The notes beneath the pieces are model-generated. The model had not been told where the DNA came from and searched no databases. It worked only from the letters and a program-made list of their open reading frames with translations. The position numbers were made by a program, and so were the translations under genes. Of a stretch of 64,000 bases of DNA, positions 61,621-64,000 are shown in pieces; position 1 is the stretch's first letter; the number at the start of each line of letters is the position of its first letter. The DNA lies in contig CALQFM020000006.1 in assembly GCA_943329845.2 (NCBI GenBank), positions 1 to 64,000 of the forward strand, read 5' to 3'. This stretch comes from Candidatus Kuenenia stuttgartensis. Its GTDB lineage: Bacteria; Pseudomonadota; Alphaproteobacteria; SMXS01.

Positions 61621-63095
61621 ATCTGACTGCCGCCATTAGCACCCATACCGCCGAACGGCCGCGCGCGACGGCGCTGATCACCCAGAGCCTGACCCTGGAC
61701 TACGCGGCGCTCGACGCCGCCATCTGGCGCATGGCCGGATACCTGACGAGCCAGGGGGTCAAGCGTGGCGACCGGCTCGGCGTGGTCATCGACCGCTGCG
61801 CGGTCGGCGCGATCGTTGCCCTGGCGATCACTCGGCTGGGCGCCGCCCAGTACTGGTTCGCGCCGGCCGACGGGCGCGAGGTGCATGCGCTGGCGGTCCG
61901 CGTATTCGGGCTCGGCCGGCTGGTCACCGATTGCGGCGCCGACGGCGCGGCGTTCTTGGGCACCATCGCGCTTGCCCCCACGCTCGACGCCTATGCCGGC
62001 CTGCCCGCCGATCCCTTCGAGTTGGCCGATGATTCTGACATGCCGTGGCTCGGCCTGATGTCGTCGGGCACCACCGGCAATCCCAAGGCGCTGTTCCAGA
62101 CCCATGACCAGACGGCGAAGCGCTACCTGACCTGCCGGTCCACCCTGCCGATGTTGGTTTATGACCGGGTGTTCAGCCTGCCGGCGATGCATTTCGCCAC
62201 CACCATGCAGCGCCTGCACTGGTCGGGCCTGAGCGGCGGCGCCTTCGTGCTGCCTGACACCTACGCGGTGCCGGTGCCGGTCGACTTCATCAACAGCAGC
62301 CGGACCAGCGTGCTGTGGGTGACGCCGTTCCATCTCCAGTCGCTGATCGCCGTGGCCAAGCACCGGCAGGTGGATGGAGCGCTGCTGCCCCATGTGCGCG
62401 ACCTGCTTTGCTCCACCGCCGCCACCGACGACGACCTGCGCGATGTAGCGCGGCGCTGGATCGCACCCAACATGATCAACGCCTATGGCGCGACCGAGAT
62501 CGGCTTTCTCAGCGCGTCCGGGTCGTTCGGCACGGGCACGGCTCCGGGCAGCATCGGCTATCCGGTGCCGGGCGTGGAAATTCAGGTGGTGGACGAGGGC
62601 GGCGGCGTGATCGAGCAATCGGGACGGATCGGCGTGATCCGCGCTCGCTCGTCCACCATGACCACGGAATATCTGGGCGATCCGGAGATGACCGCGCGCT
62701 ACTTCCGCGGCGGCTGGTTCTACCCGGGCGACCTGGCGGCGTGGAACGACGACGGCCAGCTCATCTTCCATGGCCGCATGGACGACATGATGATCCATGA
62801 CGGCATCAACATCTATCCGGCCGAGATCGAGACCGTGCTGCTGAAGCATCCCGCGGTGGCCGAGGCGGTGGCGTTCCCGCTCAAGTCCCGCGAGCACCAG
62901 GACACGCCGGCCGCCGCCATCATCGTCCGCCAGGCCTTCGACAACGCCGAGCTGATGGCGTTCTGCCGCGACCGGCTGGGTCTCAAGGCGCCGCGCTCGG
63001 TGCTGGTGGTCGAGGAGTTTCCGCGCAATCCGGCCGGCAAGATCCTGACCAGCGTCCTCGCCGAGCGGCTGCAGAAGGTTGCCAGGCGCAACTAG
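61617..63095 (+). CDS. acyl-CoA synthetase-like adenylate-forming enzyme
   Basis: A 492-residue ANL-superfamily enzyme. The ATP loop is S-S-G-T-T-G-N-P-K, the A5 motif is Y-G-A-T-E-I, A7 is Y-P-G-D-L and A8 is G-R-M-D-D-M-M-I-H-D-G-I-N-I-Y-P-A-E-I-E. The catalytic Lys stands in N-P-A-G-K-I-L. The start is GTG at 61617, which overlaps the stop of the PaaK-like gene as GTGA; the longer ATG frame reads an Arg/His-rich shadow. It ends in convergence with the GMC gene, sharing CTAG. Having two different ligases as a coupled pair is notable. Confidence 0.9.
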   Translation: MNLTAAISTHTAERPRATALITQSLTLDYAALDAAIWRMAGYLTSQGVKRGDRLGVVIDRCAVGAIVALAITRLGAAQYWFAPADGREVHALAVRVFGLGRLVTDCGADGAAFLGTIALAPTLDAYAGLPADPFELADDSDMPWLGLMSSGTTGNPKALFQTHDQTAKRYLTCRSTLPMLVYDRVFSLPAMHFATTMQRLHWSGLSGGAFVLPDTYAVPVPVDFINSSRTSVLWVTPFHLQSLIAVAKHRQVDGALLPHVRDLLCSTAATDDDLRDVARRWIAPNMINAYGATEIGFLSASGSFGTGTAPGSIGYPVPGVEIQVVDEGGGVIEQSGRIGVIRARSSTMTTEYLGDPEMTARYFRGGWFYPGDLAAWNDDGQLIFHGRMDDMMIHDGINIYPAEIETVLLKHPAVAEAVAFPLKSREHQDTPAAAIIVRQAFDNAELMAFCRDRLGLKAPRSVLVVEEFPRNPAGKILTSVLAERLQKVARRN

Positions 63096-64000
63096 GCCCG
63101 GCGATCTTCGCGGATCATGTCCGACGCTTTCTCGGCGATCATGATCACCGGCGAGTTGGTGTTGCCCGAGACGATGGTCGGCATCACCGACGCATCGACC
63201 ACGCGCAGGCCGGTCAGGCCATGCACCCGCAGCCGGACATCGACCACCGCGTCCGGCCCGTCGCCCATTTTCGCGGTGCCGACCGGGTGGAAGATGGTTG
63301 TGGAGATGTCGCCGATCTTCGCCAGCAGCTCGGCGTCCGACGCCACCTGCGGCCCCGGCAGCACTTCCGTGGGATCGAATTGTGAAATCGCCTTCGCCGC
63401 CATCAGCTGGCGGGTCAGCTTGATCGACCGCAGCGCCACCTGCCGGTCGTTCTCGGCCGACAAATAGTTGGGCCGGATGGCCGGCGCTTGGCGCGGATCG
63501 GTCGAGCGGATGTGGATCGTTCCCCGGCTTTCCGGCCGCAAATTGCACACCGACGCGGTCACCGCCGGAAACGTGTGCAGCGGCTCGCCCAGCTTGTTCG
63601 TCGACAGCGGCTGCACGTGATATTCCAGGTCGGGCGTCTCCAGCCGCGGATCGCTGCGCGCGAAGATGCCGAGCTGGCTGGGCGCCATGGACAGCGGCCC
63701 CGACTGGGTCAGCAGATATTGCAGCCCCAGCCTGCCCTTGCCCCAGAGGCTGCCGGCCAGCTGGTTAAGGGTGATGGTGTTCGACACCTGGTAGACGGTG
63801 CGGATCTGCAGATGGTCCTGCAGATTGCCGCCGACGCCGGCCATCGCGTGGGCCACCGGAATGCCGAAACCGCCCAGCACCGCCGGATCGCCGATGCCCG
63901 ATAGTTCCAGGATCTTGGGCGAGTTGACGGCGCCGGCCGACAGGATCACCTCGCCGTCGGCGCGGGCCTGCTTGAGCACGCCGTTCTGGCGGAAGCGCAC
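63092..64000 (-). CDS. GMC-family oxidoreductase (choline-dehydrogenase-like), 3' part
   Basis: The visible 302 residues are the C-terminal part of an FAD-dependent alcohol dehydrogenase; the N-terminal FAD-binding portion lies beyond base 64000. The GMC signature [15 protein letters not shown] is present. Near the end, H-P-V-G-T-A-K-M-G holds the active-site His and [13 protein letters not shown] the second catalytic Asn. It should oxidise a primary or secondary alcohol. It converges with the acyl-CoA synthetase and shares the CTAG stop with it. Confidence 0.92.
   Translation of the reverse strand: MRFRQNGVLKQARADGEVILSAGAVNSPKILELSGIGDPAVLGGFGIPVAHAMAGVGGNLQDHLQIRTVYQVSNTITLNQLAGSLWGKGRLGLQYLLTQSGPLSMAPSQLGIFARSDPRLETPDLEYHVQPLSTNKLGEPLHTFPAVTASVCNLRPESRGTIHIRSTDPRQAPAIRPNYLSAENDRQVALRSIKLTRQLMAAKAISQFDPTEVLPGPQVASDAELLAKIGDISTTIFHPVGTAKMGDGPDAVVDVRLRVHGLTGLRVVDASVMPTIVSGNTNSPVIMIAEKASDMIREDRRA

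Overview
The window is GC-rich and dense with genes that overlap at their stop and start codons. It carries a TonB-dependent receptor, two alpha-only Rieske oxygenases, five SDR dehydrogenases, SnoaL-like proteins and a LuxR-type protein. This suggests a free-living alphaproteobacterium with broad catabolic ability, most like a sphingomonad or a relative. No rRNA, tRNA, CRISPR array or intact insertion sequence was seen.

Left part (1-19000). A DUF3307 membrane protein converges on a six-gene minus-strand operon. In order of transcription it encodes a 2922-residue two-partner-secretion exoprotein (TpsA) with eleven tandem MBG-type repeats, its TpsB transporter, a secreted TPR-CHAT putative protease, a small secreted protein, a CHASE2 adenylate cyclase and an MscS-type channel ending in a cyclic-nucleotide-binding domain. 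Four of the five junctions overlap and the fifth is a 14-bp gap, so the genes are probably made together. The reading offered here is surface protein plus protease plus envelope sensing, with cAMP made and used by neighbouring products. Divergent from TpsA lies a LuxR-family protein that keeps all five acyl-homoserine-lactone pocket residues but has no DNA-binding domain.

Catabolic part (19000-50100). Cluster A (19021-28424) holds a P450, an FAD dehydrogenase, SDRs, an NmrA-like protein, cupins, a beta-propeller and a VOC protein. Two of its divergent promoters share one sequence motif. Next come an L,D-transpeptidase-like protein, a cyclase-family hydrolase, a DUF808 protein and an AI-2E-family transporter. 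Cluster B (33441-40849) has an Old-Yellow-Enzyme-type reductase, an SMP-30-like lactonase and an unusual amino-acid ABC transporter in which binding domains are fused to the permease and the ATPase has an extra C-terminal domain. Cluster C (40942-50069) is organised around a TetR regulator. A matching palindrome lies before the Rieske operon, the SDR and the TonB receptor, and a degenerate copy lies before the regulator itself.

Right part (50100-64000). A block of visibly different composition (about 50480-54250) carries a di-haem cytochrome c peroxidase, a cytochrome b561, a frameshifted membrane-protein remnant and an MgtC/DUF4010 protein. Cluster D follows: a second Rieske oxygenase diverging from SDR, MBL-fold and ABM-type genes across a 28-bp palindrome. 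After it come a hybrid histidine kinase, two overlapping adenylate-forming ligases and the C-terminal part of a GMC oxidoreductase that runs off the window.
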